64,000 nucleotides of DNA from Acidimicrobiales bacterium (GTDB lineage Bacteria; Actinomycetota; Acidimicrobiia; Acidimicrobiales; JAUJNH01), in the NCBI GenBank assembly GCA_030448245.1, contig JAUJNH010000003.1, positions 260,829 to 324,828 on the forward strand. Direction: 5' to 3'. Numbering within the stretch: the stretch's first letter is position 1; each line of letters begins with the position of its first letter. The notes under the pieces are model-generated. The model worked only from the letters and a program-made list of their open reading frames with translations, ran no database searches and was not told the origin of the DNA. Shown piece by piece: positions 1 through 12,491 of this stretch. A program made the position numbers and the translations under genes.

Positions 1-418
1 GGCGGGCAGCGGCCACGTCGAGAGGCAGGTCGAGGAGGATCACGAGGTCGGGCTGCAGGCCTCCGGTGGCAAAGGCGGAGAGCGCCGCCACCTCGCCCAC
101 GTCGAGGCCCCGCCCCACGCCCTGGTAGGCCAGCGATGAAGGCGTGAACCGGTCGGTGACCACGCTGCGCCCAGCCGCCAACATCGGCTCGATCACCTGG
201 GCGACGTGCTGGGCCCGGGCCGCCGCCATCAGCAGCGCCTCGGTCTTAGGGGCCACGGGCAGGGCCGGGTCGAGCACGATCTCCCGCACCCGCTCCCCCA
301 CCTCGGTGCCGCCGGGCTCTCGGGTGAGCAGCGCGCCGAGCCGCTCGGCCAGCAGGCCGGCCTGGGTGGTCTTGCCGGTGGCCTCGCCGCCCTCAAAGGC
401 GAGGAAGCGGCCCCTCAC
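1..418 (-). CDS. tmk: Thymidylate kinase, 3' end outside window
   Basis: Translating the minus strand from the GTG at 418 gives VRGRFLAFEGGEATGKTTQ, with the P-loop of dTMP kinases, followed by LLTREPGGTEVGE (the DR/TREPGGT motif) and VVTDRFTPSSLAYQG. These are family hallmarks, so the enzyme should phosphorylate dTMP to dTDP in the cytosol. It is absent from the ORF track because the C-terminus runs off the left edge; about 139 of roughly 210 residues are present. The GTG overlaps the stop of the upstream MFS gene by four bases (GTGA), so the two are probably translationally coupled in a topA-MFS-tmk operon. The plus-strand ORFs over this stretch are shadows. Confidence 0.93.
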   Translation of the reverse strand, partial: MRGRFLAFEGGEATGKTTQAGLLAERLGALLTREPGGTEVGERVREIVLDPALPVAPKTEALLMAAARAQHVAQVIEPMLAAGRSVVTDRFTPSSLAYQGVGRGLDVGEVAALSAFATGGLQPDLVILLDLPLDVAAAR

Positions 419-1899
419 GGGGCGTCGCGCCGGGCTGCGCCCCGCAGCGAGCGCCGCGCCATCAGGCCGGCGCCCACGATGATCGCCCCAGCCAGCCACA
501 GCGTGAGGCGCGAGCCGGCGAGCGACACGTCCCAGCCGCCGATGCCGATCTTGCCGCCGAGCAGGTCGTCCGACAGCCGGCCGAACAGCCCAGCCAGCAG
601 CGGCCCCAGGACGAACGACAGGAGCAGGCAGAGCCGGACGGCGGCGTACAGCGCCGAGAAGATCCGGCCCCGCAGGTCGTCTGCGGTGTGGGTCTGGATC
701 AGCGAGAAGCCGAACACGTACACCGCGCCCGCTCCCACGCCCATCAGGCCCACGAAGAGCATCGCGGGGGTCAGCGCCCACGTGCCGGCCGCGACCACCA
801 GGCAGACGCCGGCCAGCAGCACGGCCTGCACGAACACGCGCTCGGGACGCAGGCGCTTCTGCACGCTGCTGACCCCGATGACGCCCATGGCGACCCCGAC
901 TCCCATGGCCGTGATGAGGGCGCCAAAGGCTCGCGGGCCGCCACCCAGGACGTCGCTGGCGAAGCCGGGGCCGAGAGGCACCACCATCCCGCCGCCGATC
1001 AGCCCGCACGAGAGCGCCACCATGACCGAGCGGACGATGGCGTTGTGACCGATGAAGCGCCACCCCTCACGGACCTCCCGCAGGCCCTGCCCCAGGTCGA
1101 CCTTGCGGCCGCCGACCCGCCGGCCGTCCCGGGGGATGGCCAGGGTGGAGATGAGCAGGGCCGACACGAGGAAGGTGAACGTGTCGGTCCAGATGGCCAG
1201 GTTCTCCTGGTTCACCTTCAGGGCCGACAGGGCCTCGAAGCGCCCCAGGTAGGCAGCCACGGCAGCCAGGCCCGTGAACAGGCCGGCGCCCAGCGGAAAG
1301 GTGCCGTAGGCGGCAGCCAGCCCGAGCGAGTTGACCTTCGGCAGCTGCTCCTCACGGACCAGGTTGGGGACGGTGGCCTCCTTGGCCGGGCTCCACAGCA
1401 AGGTGAACACCTCGAGCACCAGGTTGGCCAGGAACAGCAGGGGCAGGTTGCGGACGAACGGGAGGAGGCCCACCACGATGCCCCGCCCGACATCGCACGC
1501 CACCATGACCTTCTTGCGGTCGAGGCGGTCGACCAGCAGTCCGCCGACCGACGCAAAGAAGAAGCCGGGGATCAGGCGGGCCGACAGGGTCAGCGCCACG
1601 CCGTTGGTGCCGGCGATGCGGTTGCTGAGGGCGATGATGGCGACGAGCCCGATCCAGTCGCCCAGGCTGGAGGCGAACTGGGCCAGCCACAGCCGGAAGT
1701 AGAGCGGCGAGCCGAACAGGCGGGTGACCGAGGTGCGTTCCGGGTCGGCGACCTCGTGGTGGGGGGTCTTCAGTCGCTTCCGGAGGGGGCGCTCCGGGAG
1801 GGGGAGGTCCTCGGTGGACGTGTCGGGCGGCACGGTGCTGCTGGTCCCTGCTGCGCTCTTGGCTGCCGTGCCCTCGGCGAGGGGGGACGGTTCAGCCAC
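415..1899 (-). CDS. MFS transporter
   Basis: A 494-residue protein with an approximately 60-residue charged, proline-rich N-terminus, then about 12 hydrophobic segments beginning near LYFRLWLAQFASSLGDWIG. The loop GGLLVDRLDRKKVMV matches the conserved cytoplasmic loop 2-3 motif of major facilitator exporters (G-x-L-x-D-R-x-x-R-K). The substrate cannot be read from the sequence; the closest general type is the enterobactin-exporter/MFS_3 group. The start chosen is the GTG at 1899, 11 bases after the topA stop; internal starts closer to the first membrane segment are possible. The gene sits between topA and tmk on the same strand and overlaps tmk by four bases, so it is most likely co-transcribed with both. 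Confidence 0.85.
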   Translation of the reverse strand: MAEPSPLAEGTAAKSAAGTSSTVPPDTSTEDLPLPERPLRKRLKTPHHEVADPERTSVTRLFGSPLYFRLWLAQFASSLGDWIGLVAIIALSNRIAGTNGVALTLSARLIPGFFFASVGGLLVDRLDRKKVMVACDVGRGIVVGLLPFVRNLPLLFLANLVLEVFTLLWSPAKEATVPNLVREEQLPKVNSLGLAAAYGTFPLGAGLFTGLAAVAAYLGRFEALSALKVNQENLAIWTDTFTFLVSALLISTLAIPRDGRRVGGRKVDLGQGLREVREGWRFIGHNAIVRSVMVALSCGLIGGGMVVPLGPGFASDVLGGGPRAFGALITAMGVGVAMGVIGVSSVQKRLRPERVFVQAVLLAGVCLVVAAGTWALTPAMLFVGLMGVGAGAVYVFGFSLIQTHTADDLRGRIFSALYAAVRLCLLLSFVLGPLLAGLFGRLSDDLLGGKIGIGGWDVSLAGSRLTLWLAGAIIVGAGLMARRSLRGAARRDAP

Positions 1900-1909
1900 G
1901 GCGCCAAGG

Positions 1910-4541
1910 CTAGGGCTTCCGGCGCTTCCCGGGGCGCTTCTTCGCCGGCCCCGCAGCCCGCTTCTCGGCCAGGAGGTGGCCGGCCTGCTCGAGGGTCAGC
2001 TCCTCCCAGCCCTCCTTCACCGTGACGTTGGTCTCGCCGTCGGTCAGGTAGGTGCCGTACTGACCCTCCTTGATCACGATCGGGGCGGCCGTGGCCGGAT
2101 CGGGCCCCAGCTCGCGCACCGGCGGCGCCGCCGCCCGGCTGCCCTTGCCGTACTTCGGCGTGGCGTAGATGGCCAGTGCCTCGTCGAGCCCGATGGTGAG
2201 CAGCTGCTCCTCCGACGTCAGCGAGCGGCTGTCGGTGCCCCGCTTGAGGTACGGCCCGAACCGGCCGTTCTGGGCCGTGATCTCCTCACCGGTCACCGGG
2301 TCGACCCCGAGCACCCGCGGCAGCGAGAGCAGCTGCAGCGCCTGCTCGAGGGTGATCTCGTCGGGGTGCATGCCCTTGAACAGCGAGGCTCGCTTGGGCT
2401 TCGCCTTTGGGACCCCCTTCTTCGCCGGCTCGTCGGGCTGCTCGCCCAGCTGCACGTAGGCGCCGAACCGCCCCGTCTTCACGTAGACGTCGAGGCCGGT
2501 CTCCGGGTCGACGCCGAGCGGCTCGTCCTCACGGTTGCCCAGCGCCAACAGCTCCTGCGCCCGCTGGACGGTCAGCTCGTCGGGGGCGATGTCGGGCGGC
2601 AGCGACGCCCGCTCCCCCGTGCTGTCGCGCTCGAGGTAAGGGCCGTAGCGGCCGACCCGCACGACGATGCCGTTCCCGACGGGGATCGAGTTGACGGCGC
2701 GGGGATCGATCTCCGACAGCCGCTTCGACACCAGCTCCTTCAGTCCGGGCTGGCCGGGGTCGCCGCCGTTCGGGCCGCTCGACGAGCCGAAGTAGAACTG
2801 GCTGAGCCACGGCACCCGCTCGGCCTCCTTGGCCGCGATGGCGTCGAGGTCGTCCTCGAGCTTGGCGGTGAACGAGTAGTCGACCAGGTGGGGGAAGTGG
2901 CGCTCCATCAGGGTGACGACGGCGAAGGCGGTCCAGGTGGGGACGAGGGCGCTGCCCTTCTTCCAGACGTACTCGCGGTACTGGATGGTGTCCAGGATCG
3001 AGGCGTAGGTCGACGGGCGGCCGACCCCAAGCTCCTCGAGCTTGGCCACCAGGCTCGCCTCGGTGTAGCGGGCCGGTGGCTGGGTCGAGTGGCCGCTGGC
3101 CTCGACCGCCTCGGCGGCCACCTCCTGGCCCTGGCGCAGCGCAGGCAGCACGACCTGGCGGTCCTCCAGCTTGCTGTCCGGGTCGTCGGATCCCTCGACG
3201 TAGGCCCGCATGTAGCCGGGGAAGGTGATGGTGCGGCCCGACGACGCCCACTCGGTCGTGCGGGGGGTGGCCTCGGCCGTCTGGGCCACCAGGCGCACGC
3301 TGACCGTGCTGCCGGTGGCGTCGGCCATCTGCGACGCAACCGTGCGCTTCCAGATCAGGTCGTACAGGGCGGCTTCGTCGGCGCCCACCTCGCGGGCCAC
3401 CTCGTCCGGCCGCCGGAAGGTCTCGCCCGCCGGGCGGATCGCTTCGTGGGCCTCCTGGGCGTTCTTCACCTTCCGGTTGTAGGTGCGGGGCTGGGCCGGG
3501 ACGTACTCGGGCCCGTACAGCGAGGCGGCCTGGCTGCGGGCGGCGGCTGTGGCCTCGACCGACAGGGCGGTCGAATCGGTCCGCATGTAGGTGATGTAGC
3601 CGTTCTCGTACAGGCGCTGAGCTGCCTGCATGGCCCGCTTCGAGGTGAAGCGGAGCTTGCGGCCGGCCTCCTGCTGCAGGGTGGACGTGATGAAGGGGGC
3701 CTTGGGCGACGACCGGTACGGCTTCTCCTCGACCGACCGGACGGAGAACGGCCGGTCGGCCAGCGCCGCGGCCAGGCCATGCGCTCGACCTTCGTCGAGC
3801 ACGGTGGCCTGACCGCGCACGTTGCCCTGCTGGTCGAAGTCGCGCCCGGTCGCCACCTTGGTGCCGTCGAGTCCTACCAGGGCGGCCGGGAACGACTGCC
3901 CCTCGGCGGCCAGCGTGGCGTCGAGCCCCCAGTAGGTGGCGGCCCGGAACGCCATCCGCTCGCGCGCGCGCTCGACGACGATGCGGGTGGCCACCGACTG
4001 CACCCGGCCGGCCGACAGCCGGGGCAGCACCTTCTTCCACAGGACGGGGCTGATCTCGTAGCCGTAGAGGCGATCGAGGATTCGCCGGGTCTCCTGGGCG
4101 TCGACCAGCGGCACGTCGACGTCGCGGCAGTTGGCCACCGCCTGCTCGATCGCCTTCTTCGTGATCTCGTGGAACACCATGCGCCGCACCGGCACCCGCG
4201 GGTTGAGGACCATGGCAGAGGTGCCACGAGATCGACTCGCCCTCGCGGTCCTCGTCGGTGGCGAGGTAGACGAGGTCGGCGTCCTTCAACGCCGCCTTCA
4301 GCTTCCTGACCTGCTCCTTCTTCTCCTTCGGGACGATGTACAGCGGCTTGAAGTCGTTCTCGGTGTCGACGCCGAGCCGGGCCCACGGCTCCTTCTTGTA
4401 GGCAGCGGGCACCTCGGCGGCGCCGTGGGGGAGGTCGCGGATGTGGCCCACCGACGCCTCGACGGCGTAGGCGCGCCCCAGGAACTCGGCGATCTTCTTC
4501 GCCTTGGTGGGCGACTCGACGATGACGAGGGGCTTGGGCAT
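1910..4541 (-). CDS. topA: DNA topoisomerase I, split by an apparent 1-base frameshift
   Basis: The N-terminal part begins [17 protein letters not shown] (Toprim domain) and includes [17 protein letters not shown]. The reading frame is then lost, and a second ORF (1910-4213) carries the rest, including [11 protein letters not shown] with the catalytic tyrosine, followed by C-terminal repeats ending in a lysine-rich tail ([11 protein letters not shown]). The enzyme relaxes negative supercoils through a 5' phosphotyrosine intermediate. The region between SWHL and [15 protein letters not shown] has the expected length if one base is removed near 4214-4220, giving about 876 residues. Start ATG 4541 is preceded by GAAAGG. 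Since topA is normally essential, a sequencing or assembly error is more likely than a true pseudogene. Confidence 0.92.
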
Positions 4542-4599
4542 GGAGCTACAACCTTTCGCAGAGGCGGGCGCCGTCGTCAACCCCGGGCCATCTGGGACG

Positions 4600-6168
4600 A
4601 TGCCGGCCGTGGCCGTGGCCGACGCCTCAGACCGGACGCTGGGTCGGATTCGCGCCAGGTCCGTCGCCGCCAGCCGCGCGGGTCCGGCGGCCGTGCTGGC
4701 CGGCATCGTCGCCCTGTACGTCGCCGTGTTCGGCCACCTCACCTGGCGCCAGCACGCCAACTGGCGCTCGCTGGGGTTCGACACCGGCATCTACGACCAG
4801 GGCATGTGGCTGCTGTCCCAGGGCCGGGACCCGTTCCTGACCATGCGGGGCATGGACTACTGGGGCCACCACGTCGCGGTGATCGGCTACCTGTTCTCGC
4901 CGATCTACTGGCTCGGCGGGGGCGTGCAGGCCGTGTCGCTGGTGCACACGATCTGGGTGGCCGCCGGTGCCGTCCCCCTGTGGCTGCTGGCCAGGGACGG
5001 GTGGGAGAACCGGCCCTGGGAGGCGCTGGCCGTGCCGGCCGCCTACCTCCTCCACCCGGCCGTCCACTGGGTGACCTGGTGGCTGTACCACCCGGACTCG
5101 CTCGCCATCACCCCCCTGCTGTTCGCGTGGTGGCTGGCCCGCACCGCCCGCTGGCGCTGGTTCGCCCTGGCCGTCGCGGTGGCCCTGGGCTGCAAGGAGG
5201 ACGTGGCGCTGGCCGTCGTGGTGCTGGGCGCGTTGCTCGTCGTGCGCGGGCTTCCGTCGCCGCTCAGCGGGTCGGCGCGAGCCCTGCGCCGCGCCGGGCT
5301 GCTGACCGCCGCGGCCGGCGCCAGCTGGTTCCTGTTCAGCAGCAAGGTCGTGATCCCGCTGCGCAACGAACACGCCCCGCCGTTCTACGAGTCGTACTTC
5401 CCGTCGCTCGGCGGCTCGCTCGGGGAGATCCTCAGCAACCTCGTCCTGCACCCGTCCCGGGCCCTCGGGCTGCTGAGCCGGCCTCGCGTCCCGGACTACG
5501 CCCTCAAGATGCTGGGCCCGGTCGGCTTCCTGCTCCCGTTCCTCGGCCCGGCCGGCTTCCTCGTCGCCGGGCCCCAGCTGGGCGTGAACCTGCTGGTCGA
5601 GGTGCAGGACGGCGCCACCATCAAGAGCCAGTACGCCTCGCTGCCCATCGTGGGCCTGTTCCTCGGCGTCGCCGAGGGGATGGCCCTGCTGCGCCGGCGG
5701 CCCGCCCTGCTCCGGGCCGCTGCCGTCTGGCTGGTGGGCTGTGCGGTCATCGGCAGCCACGCGTGGGGGCTGGCGCCGTTCAGCCGGAGCTTCGGTCCAG
5801 ACGTCTGGAGCGACGAGCCCCGCCACAACGTCGCCCAGCTCGACCGGGCGCGGGACACGGTCCCGCCGCTGGGGCGGGTGGCGGCCAGCTGGAACATCGT
5901 CACCCACTTCACCCATCGGCCGATCGTCTACGAGTTCCCCAACCCCTGGCTCTCCTCGAACTACGGCCCCAGCGGGAACGAGGTCGGTGCCCCGACGACC
6001 GTCGACTGGATCGTCGTCGAGCAGAGCGCCCTCAACGCCAGGGACCGCGCCCTCCTCGAGCGCCTGACCGCCGACGGCGGCGGCTTCGAGGTGGTGCAGG
6101 ACGAGAACGAGGTCACGGTGGCCCGCCGGGTGCCGCAGCCCAGCCCCGGTAGCCTCGACCCTCCGTGA
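4600..6168 (+). CDS. DUF2079 multi-pass membrane protein
   Basis: About 522 residues from the ATG at 4600 ([11 protein letters not shown]), chosen over the track start at 4504 because the upstream part overlaps the topA start. After a first membrane helix ([18 protein letters not shown]) comes [17 protein letters not shown] and a GHH motif, the signature of DUF2079 proteins, which look like polytopic glycosyltransferase-type (GT-C-like) membrane proteins of unknown substrate. Several hydrophobic segments follow, and a soluble C-terminal part contains [14 protein letters not shown]. The stop overlaps the downstream dedA start by four bases (GTGA), so the two genes form an operon divergent from topA. 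Confidence 0.8.
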   Translation: MPAVAVADASDRTLGRIRARSVAASRAGPAAVLAGIVALYVAVFGHLTWRQHANWRSLGFDTGIYDQGMWLLSQGRDPFLTMRGMDYWGHHVAVIGYLFSPIYWLGGGVQAVSLVHTIWVAAGAVPLWLLARDGWENRPWEALAVPAAYLLHPAVHWVTWWLYHPDSLAITPLLFAWWLARTARWRWFALAVAVALGCKEDVALAVVVLGALLVVRGLPSPLSGSARALRRAGLLTAAAGASWFLFSSKVVIPLRNEHAPPFYESYFPSLGGSLGEILSNLVLHPSRALGLLSRPRVPDYALKMLGPVGFLLPFLGPAGFLVAGPQLGVNLLVEVQDGATIKSQYASLPIVGLFLGVAEGMALLRRRPALLRAAAVWLVGCAVIGSHAWGLAPFSRSFGPDVWSDEPRHNVAQLDRARDTVPPLGRVAASWNIVTHFTHRPIVYEFPNPWLSSNYGPSGNEVGAPTTVDWIVVEQSALNARDRALLERLTADGGGFEVVQDENEVTVARRVPQPSPGSLDPP

Positions 6169-6835
6169 CCACGCTGCTGGCCGGGATCCTCAACCCGCGT
6201 GACCTCATCGACAAGGTGGGCCTGATCGGGATCTGGCTGATCGTGTTCGCCGAGTCGGGCCTGCTGGTCGGCTTCTTCCTGCCCGGTGACTCGCTGCTGT
6301 TCACCGCCGGCTTCTTCGCCAGCGCGCCCTCGTCGATCCCCAGCGAGCTGCACCTCAACCTGCCGCTGCTCCTCGTCGGCTGCTTCGTGGCTGCCGTCGC
6401 CGGCGACCAGGTCGGCTACCTCTTCGGCCACCGGGTGGGCGAGGCGCTGCTGCAGCGGCCCGACAGCCGCTTCTTCAAGCGCCGCAACGTCGAGAAGGCC
6501 CAGCGCTTCTTCGACAAGCACGGCCCCAAGACCATCGTCCTGGCCCGGTTCGTGCCGATCGTGCGCACCTTCGCCCCGGTCCTCGCCGGCGTCTCGAGCA
6601 TGCGCTACCGCACGTTCGTCACCTACAACATCGTCGGCGGCACCCTCTGGGCCATCGGCGTCACCCTGCTCGGCTACTTCCTCGGGCAGGTCGAGGTGGT
6701 CGAGGAGAACCTCGAGATCACCGTCCTGGTCATCGTGGCCATCTCGTTCCTGCCGGTGATCATCGAGCTCCTCCGGGCCCGGGCCGAGTCCCGGAGAGAT
6801 CGCCAGACGGTGTTCGAGGCGCTGACCGACGACGA

Positions 6836-6839
<4 letters not shown>
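6165..6839 (+). CDS. DedA family membrane protein
   Basis: A 224-residue protein with a hydrophobic N-terminal half and the DedA/VTT features FLPGDSLLFTAG, GDQVGYLFGHRVG and ARFVPIVRTFAPVLAG. The F-x-P-x(2-4)-G and R-x-x-P-x-x-R motifs are conserved in this family. DedA proteins act in membrane homeostasis, and some members flip or transport phospholipids; the substrate here is not deducible. It starts at a GTG overlapping the stop of the DUF2079 gene. Its stop overlaps that of the convergent hppA gene by four bases, leaving no room for a separate terminator. Confidence 0.9.
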
Positions 6840-9453
<2,614 letters not shown>

Positions 9454-9457
<4 letters not shown>

Positions 9458-10182
9458 GCGGTGCGCTCCTCCTGTGGAGTGTCTGACACGGGCACCGAGG
9501 TACCCGGTGGGGGGGTCAGCCGGACGTAGATCTGCTGGGCGACCCGTTGGCTGAGGGTGCGGTCCAGGCCGTCGACCAGCAGCACCAGCGGCCCGTCGAA
9601 GGGGTGCTTCTCTCGCACCTCGACCAGGACGCCGGGCCGCAGTCCGAGCGTCTCGAGGAACTCGACGACGGCCTTGTCGGTCGAACCGGGCACGGCCACG
9701 ACGGCCACGTCCCCTGGCTCGAGGCTGTAGAGCGGCGGGAGGGCCTGGATCTCGGTGACCTCGGGCTCGGGGATGGGGAAGCCGTGGGGGCAGGTCGTCG
9801 GCTGGCGCAGGGCCACGAAGAGGCGCTCGAGCACCTCGTCGGGGAGGTCGTGCTCGAAGGACGGCGCCAGCCGGTCGGCCTCGTTCCAGGCGTAGCCGAG
9901 CATGTCGGAGAGGAAGCGCTCGACCACGCGGTGGCGGCGGATGGCACCCACGGCCAGGCGCCGGCCCAGGTCGGTCAGCTCGACCCCCTTGTAGGGCGTG
10001 TGGTCGGCCAGCCGCCGCTCGGCCAGGCGCTTGACGGTGGCCGTGACCGTGCCGGGGCTGACGCCCAACGAGTAGGCCAGGTCGCCGGTGTGGGCCGGCC
10101 GCGGTTCACCGGTGCGGGGAACGGTGAGCCGGTAGACGGCCTTCAGGGTCTCGCGCTCGGATTTCGACAGGGTCTCTTCCAT
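9454..10182 (-). CDS. DtxR/MntR family metal-dependent regulator with FeoA domain
   Basis: 242 residues. The N-terminal winged helix (LAYSLGVSPGTVTATVKRLAERRLADHTPYKGVELTDLG) is the DtxR-family DNA-binding domain. It is followed by the dimerisation/metal domain (HRVVERFLSDMLGYAWNEADRLAPSFEH, then CPHGFPIP) and a C-terminal SH3-like FeoA domain (about residues 150-220). Members sense Fe2+ or Mn2+ and repress uptake genes. The CPHGxP motif is shared by DtxR and MntR types, so the metal is uncertain; MntR-like is a guess. It is translationally coupled to hppA (ATGA overlap), an unusual partner. A perfect inverted repeat just upstream of the start is a candidate autoregulatory operator. Confidence 0.9.
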
Positions 10183-10204
10183 TGGTTTCAGCCGGCGGGA
10201 CCAT

Positions 10205-10224
10205 AGTTTTGCTCGACCAAAACT
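10205..10224. promoter_or_regulatory. Candidate DtxR/MntR-type operator (perfect 7-bp inverted repeat)
   Basis: The sequence agttttgctcgaccaaaact is a perfect inverted repeat of AGTTTTG/CAAAACT with a 6-bp spacer. It is AT-rich in an otherwise very GC-rich segment and lies 22 bases upstream of the regulator start, between the divergent genes at 10182 (-) and 10273 (+). Size, symmetry and position fit an operator for the adjacent metalloregulator. Binding is inferred, not shown. Confidence 0.6.
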
Positions 10225-10272
10225 GCAAGAGCATCTTCCTTTCGTCGTGTCTCGTCATGTACTTTCATACTG

Positions 10273-10827
10273 GTGCCGATCCTCCCCGACGTGCAAGCCC
10301 TGCGTGACGCGGCGACCGTGGTCGACGCCACCGCGGCTGGCGTGGACGCCGACGCCGCCGAGGTCGCCGGCCGGCTCGAGTCCATCCCGTGGCAGGGCCC
10401 GCGGCGGGAGCGGGTGGTGCTGGCGGGTCTGGCGGCGGTGCACACCGCCCGGCGCCAGGCCGCCGCCCAGCGCGCCCTGGCCCGGGCCCTGCGGGAGCTG
10501 GCTGGAGCGGTCGAGCGCGAGCTGCGGGAGCTGGCGGTCCTGGCGGCCCGGGCCCGGATCCACCTCGAGGAGCTGCTGGCGCGGGCGCGCGCCCTGGCGG
10601 CCCGGGCCGCCCAGGAGCTGGCCGATGCCGCAGCCGCTGCGGCCAGCTTCGTGTGGGATCTGGCCACGGGCGACGCGGCCGGTGCCGTGCAGGCGGCCCG
10701 GACCCTGGTGGAGCGGGCCGAGGAGTGCGTGCGGTCGATCACCCTGCGCCTCCACCGTCTCCCCGAGGCCCACGACCCCCTCTGGCGCTCGCTCGGCCCC
10801 GAGCTCCTGAGCTGGCGGCCCCTGTGA
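10273..10827 (+). CDS. Alanine/arginine-rich helical protein of unknown function
   Basis: A 184-residue protein starting with GTG (MPILPDVQALRDAATVVDATA). It is almost entirely predicted helix with heptad-like alternation (AARARIHLEELLARARALAARAAQELADAA), so a coiled coil or helical bundle is likely. The early motif ESIPWQGPRRERV, with a W-x-G after a first helix, recalls the helix-W-x-G-helix pattern of WXG100/ESX-type proteins, although this protein is nearly twice their length. No signal peptide is visible. It precedes another unrecognised gene (11139-12491), separated by a 140-bp tandem repeat, and the two may function together. The family is not recognised; the ESX comparison is weak inference. 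Confidence 0.6.
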   Translation: MPILPDVQALRDAATVVDATAAGVDADAAEVAGRLESIPWQGPRRERVVLAGLAAVHTARRQAAAQRALARALRELAGAVERELRELAVLAARARIHLEELLARARALAARAAQELADAAAAAASFVWDLATGDAAGAVQAARTLVERAEECVRSITLRLHRLPEAHDPLWRSLGPELLSWRPL

Positions 10828-10830
10828 ACC

Positions 10831-11146
10831 GCCCACCGACGCACCGGCGGGAAGCACCGTGAGCGGCAGCGAACGAGCCGGCGAGGTGGGCCCGACGCCT
10901 GGCTGGACCGACGAGGAGCGCAGGCGAGGAACGAGCCGAGCACCGCAGGAGGGAAGCCAGGTGGTGAAGGGCCCACCGACGCACCGGCGGGAAGCACCGT
11001 GAGCGGCAGCGAACGAGCCGGCGAGGTGGGCCCGACGCCTGGCTGGACCGACGAGGAGCGCAGGCGAGGAACGAGCCGAGCACCGCAGGAGGGAAGCCAG
11101 GTGGTGAAGGGCCCACCGACGCACCGGCGGGAAGCACCGTGAGCGG
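10831..11146. repeat. 140-bp tandem repeat, two full copies plus partial third
   Basis: The unit beginning gcccaccgacgcaccggcgg recurs at 10831, 10971 and 11111, a period of exactly 140 bp. The first two copies appear identical. The third is cut after about 36 bp and runs directly into the GTG start of the next gene, so each unit carries a copy of that start context (caccgtgagcgg). Diverged relatives occur at 38159-38330 and, inverted, at about 53900-54012, so this is a dispersed family. It explains the 310-bp stretch without a gene. Confidence 0.92.
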
Positions 11147-12491
11147 TGGGGTCCTGGTCGGCGGCGAGCCTGAGGCGATCCTCGCCGCCTCGGTCGCCCT
11201 GCACGAGGTCGCCTTCCGGACCGATGACGTGGGCAGGCGCCTGGCGGTGGCGCTCGGTCCGGCGGCGACAACGGTGCTGGCCACGGTGCCGTTCGCGCCG
11301 GTGCAGGCGGCCGCCGTCACGGGGGCGTTGCACGCCGTGCTCGCCAGTCCGTGGGCTGGTCTCGGGCAGGTCGGGTCGGCCTACGAAGCGGCGTCGTACC
11401 TGCTGCGCACCGCTGGCCAGGCGCTCGAGCTGGCGGGCCTGGTCACCCTCGTGGGGACGAGCGGGTTCGCCCGCCTGAAGGGCCAGGAGGCCACCGTGCT
11501 CGACCGGGTTCCCGCCGGCACCGAGGTGACGCGCGAGGCCATGTCGTTCGGGGCGTCGGCCCTGGCCGCCGGGCGCACCAGCACGGTGGCGGTGCGACAG
11601 GTCGAGCGCGACGGCACCACGTTCTACGTGGTCGAGCTGATCACGTCGCCCAGGGTCGCGGCGTCGTTCGGGATCCAGGTCAACGGCACGGGCGGGTACG
11701 CCGAGGCGGTCGCCGGCACGGAGCTGACGCTGCGGTGGGCGGTGGCCACCAGGGAGGACGCCGAGCTCCTGGTGGCTCAGGCGACCGTCGGCCTGCTGCC
11801 CGGGCTGGAGCTCGTCGGCAGCCTGCCCAAGCCGACCGAGGTCACCGTTGGCACCATCGCCTCGACCACCCTCGTCAGCTCGAGTCTGCCCTTCCTGCCC
11901 ATGGCGTCCGGGACGGCGGTGACCCGGGCAGAGGTCACCGATCGGCTCGCCGGCGGTGAGCACCTGGCGCTCACGATCAGCGGCGCGGGCACGGCGGGGC
12001 TGGCCGGCCTGGCCGGGACCGGAGGTGCGGCCTCACTGCGCATGGGTCTGGAGCGGGAGGCTGGGGCGGTGACGAAGCTGACGCTGACGACGGCCACCGA
12101 GGTCGACCGGGGGCGCCACGGCCTGCCGCCCCTCGAGGCGGTGAACCGGGAGGCCACGCTCGAGGAGCGGGAGTGGGAGCTGGAGCTGACGCCCGAGCTG
12201 CGGGCTCGGGCCGATCGGGTGGCGTCGGCCGTCGCCGACGGGCGGGCCCCGGATCAGGGCGACGTGCGTGCGCTGGCCAACGCGGCCGCCGGCGTCGAGC
12301 CCAAGGTGCGGGCCTATGACGTGCGCCACCAGCAGATGTCGGTGGACGTCGGCCTCCCGGAGGCCAGCGCCGGTGGGTCGCTCGCCGTGGACACCGCCCG
12401 GCTCCGCACGCCCGAGCCGGTCGACCGCAAGAGCTCGACGGGGCACGAGGTCCCAAGCCAGGGTCGAGCTAGACCTCCGTGGTCCCGCTGA
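11139..12491 (+). CDS. Unrecognised 450-residue protein
   Basis: It starts with the GTG embedded in the third copy of the tandem repeat. Residues 1-110 are helical (AVLASPWAGLGQVGSAYEAASYLLRTAGQALELAGLVT), with some resemblance to WXG/PE-type secretion substrates. The middle (about 130-350) has strand-like segments alternating with Gly/Thr-rich stretches (TTFYVVELITSPRVAASFGIQVNGTGGYAE). The end is charged and helical. No signal peptide or catalytic motif was recognised. It follows the helical gene at 10273, which may be a partner. Its last 23 bases overlap the 3' end of the convergent kimA-like gene. Function unknown; real coding status is supported by length and frame-consistent composition. 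Confidence 0.65.
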   Translation: MSGGVLVGGEPEAILAASVALHEVAFRTDDVGRRLAVALGPAATTVLATVPFAPVQAAAVTGALHAVLASPWAGLGQVGSAYEAASYLLRTAGQALELAGLVTLVGTSGFARLKGQEATVLDRVPAGTEVTREAMSFGASALAAGRTSTVAVRQVERDGTTFYVVELITSPRVAASFGIQVNGTGGYAEAVAGTELTLRWAVATREDAELLVAQATVGLLPGLELVGSLPKPTEVTVGTIASTTLVSSSLPFLPMASGTAVTRAEVTDRLAGGEHLALTISGAGTAGLAGLAGTGGAASLRMGLEREAGAVTKLTLTTATEVDRGRHGLPPLEAVNREATLEEREWELELTPELRARADRVASAVADGRAPDQGDVRALANAAAGVEPKVRAYDVRHQQMSVDVGLPEASAGGSLAVDTARLRTPEPVDRKSSTGHEVPSQGRARPPWSR

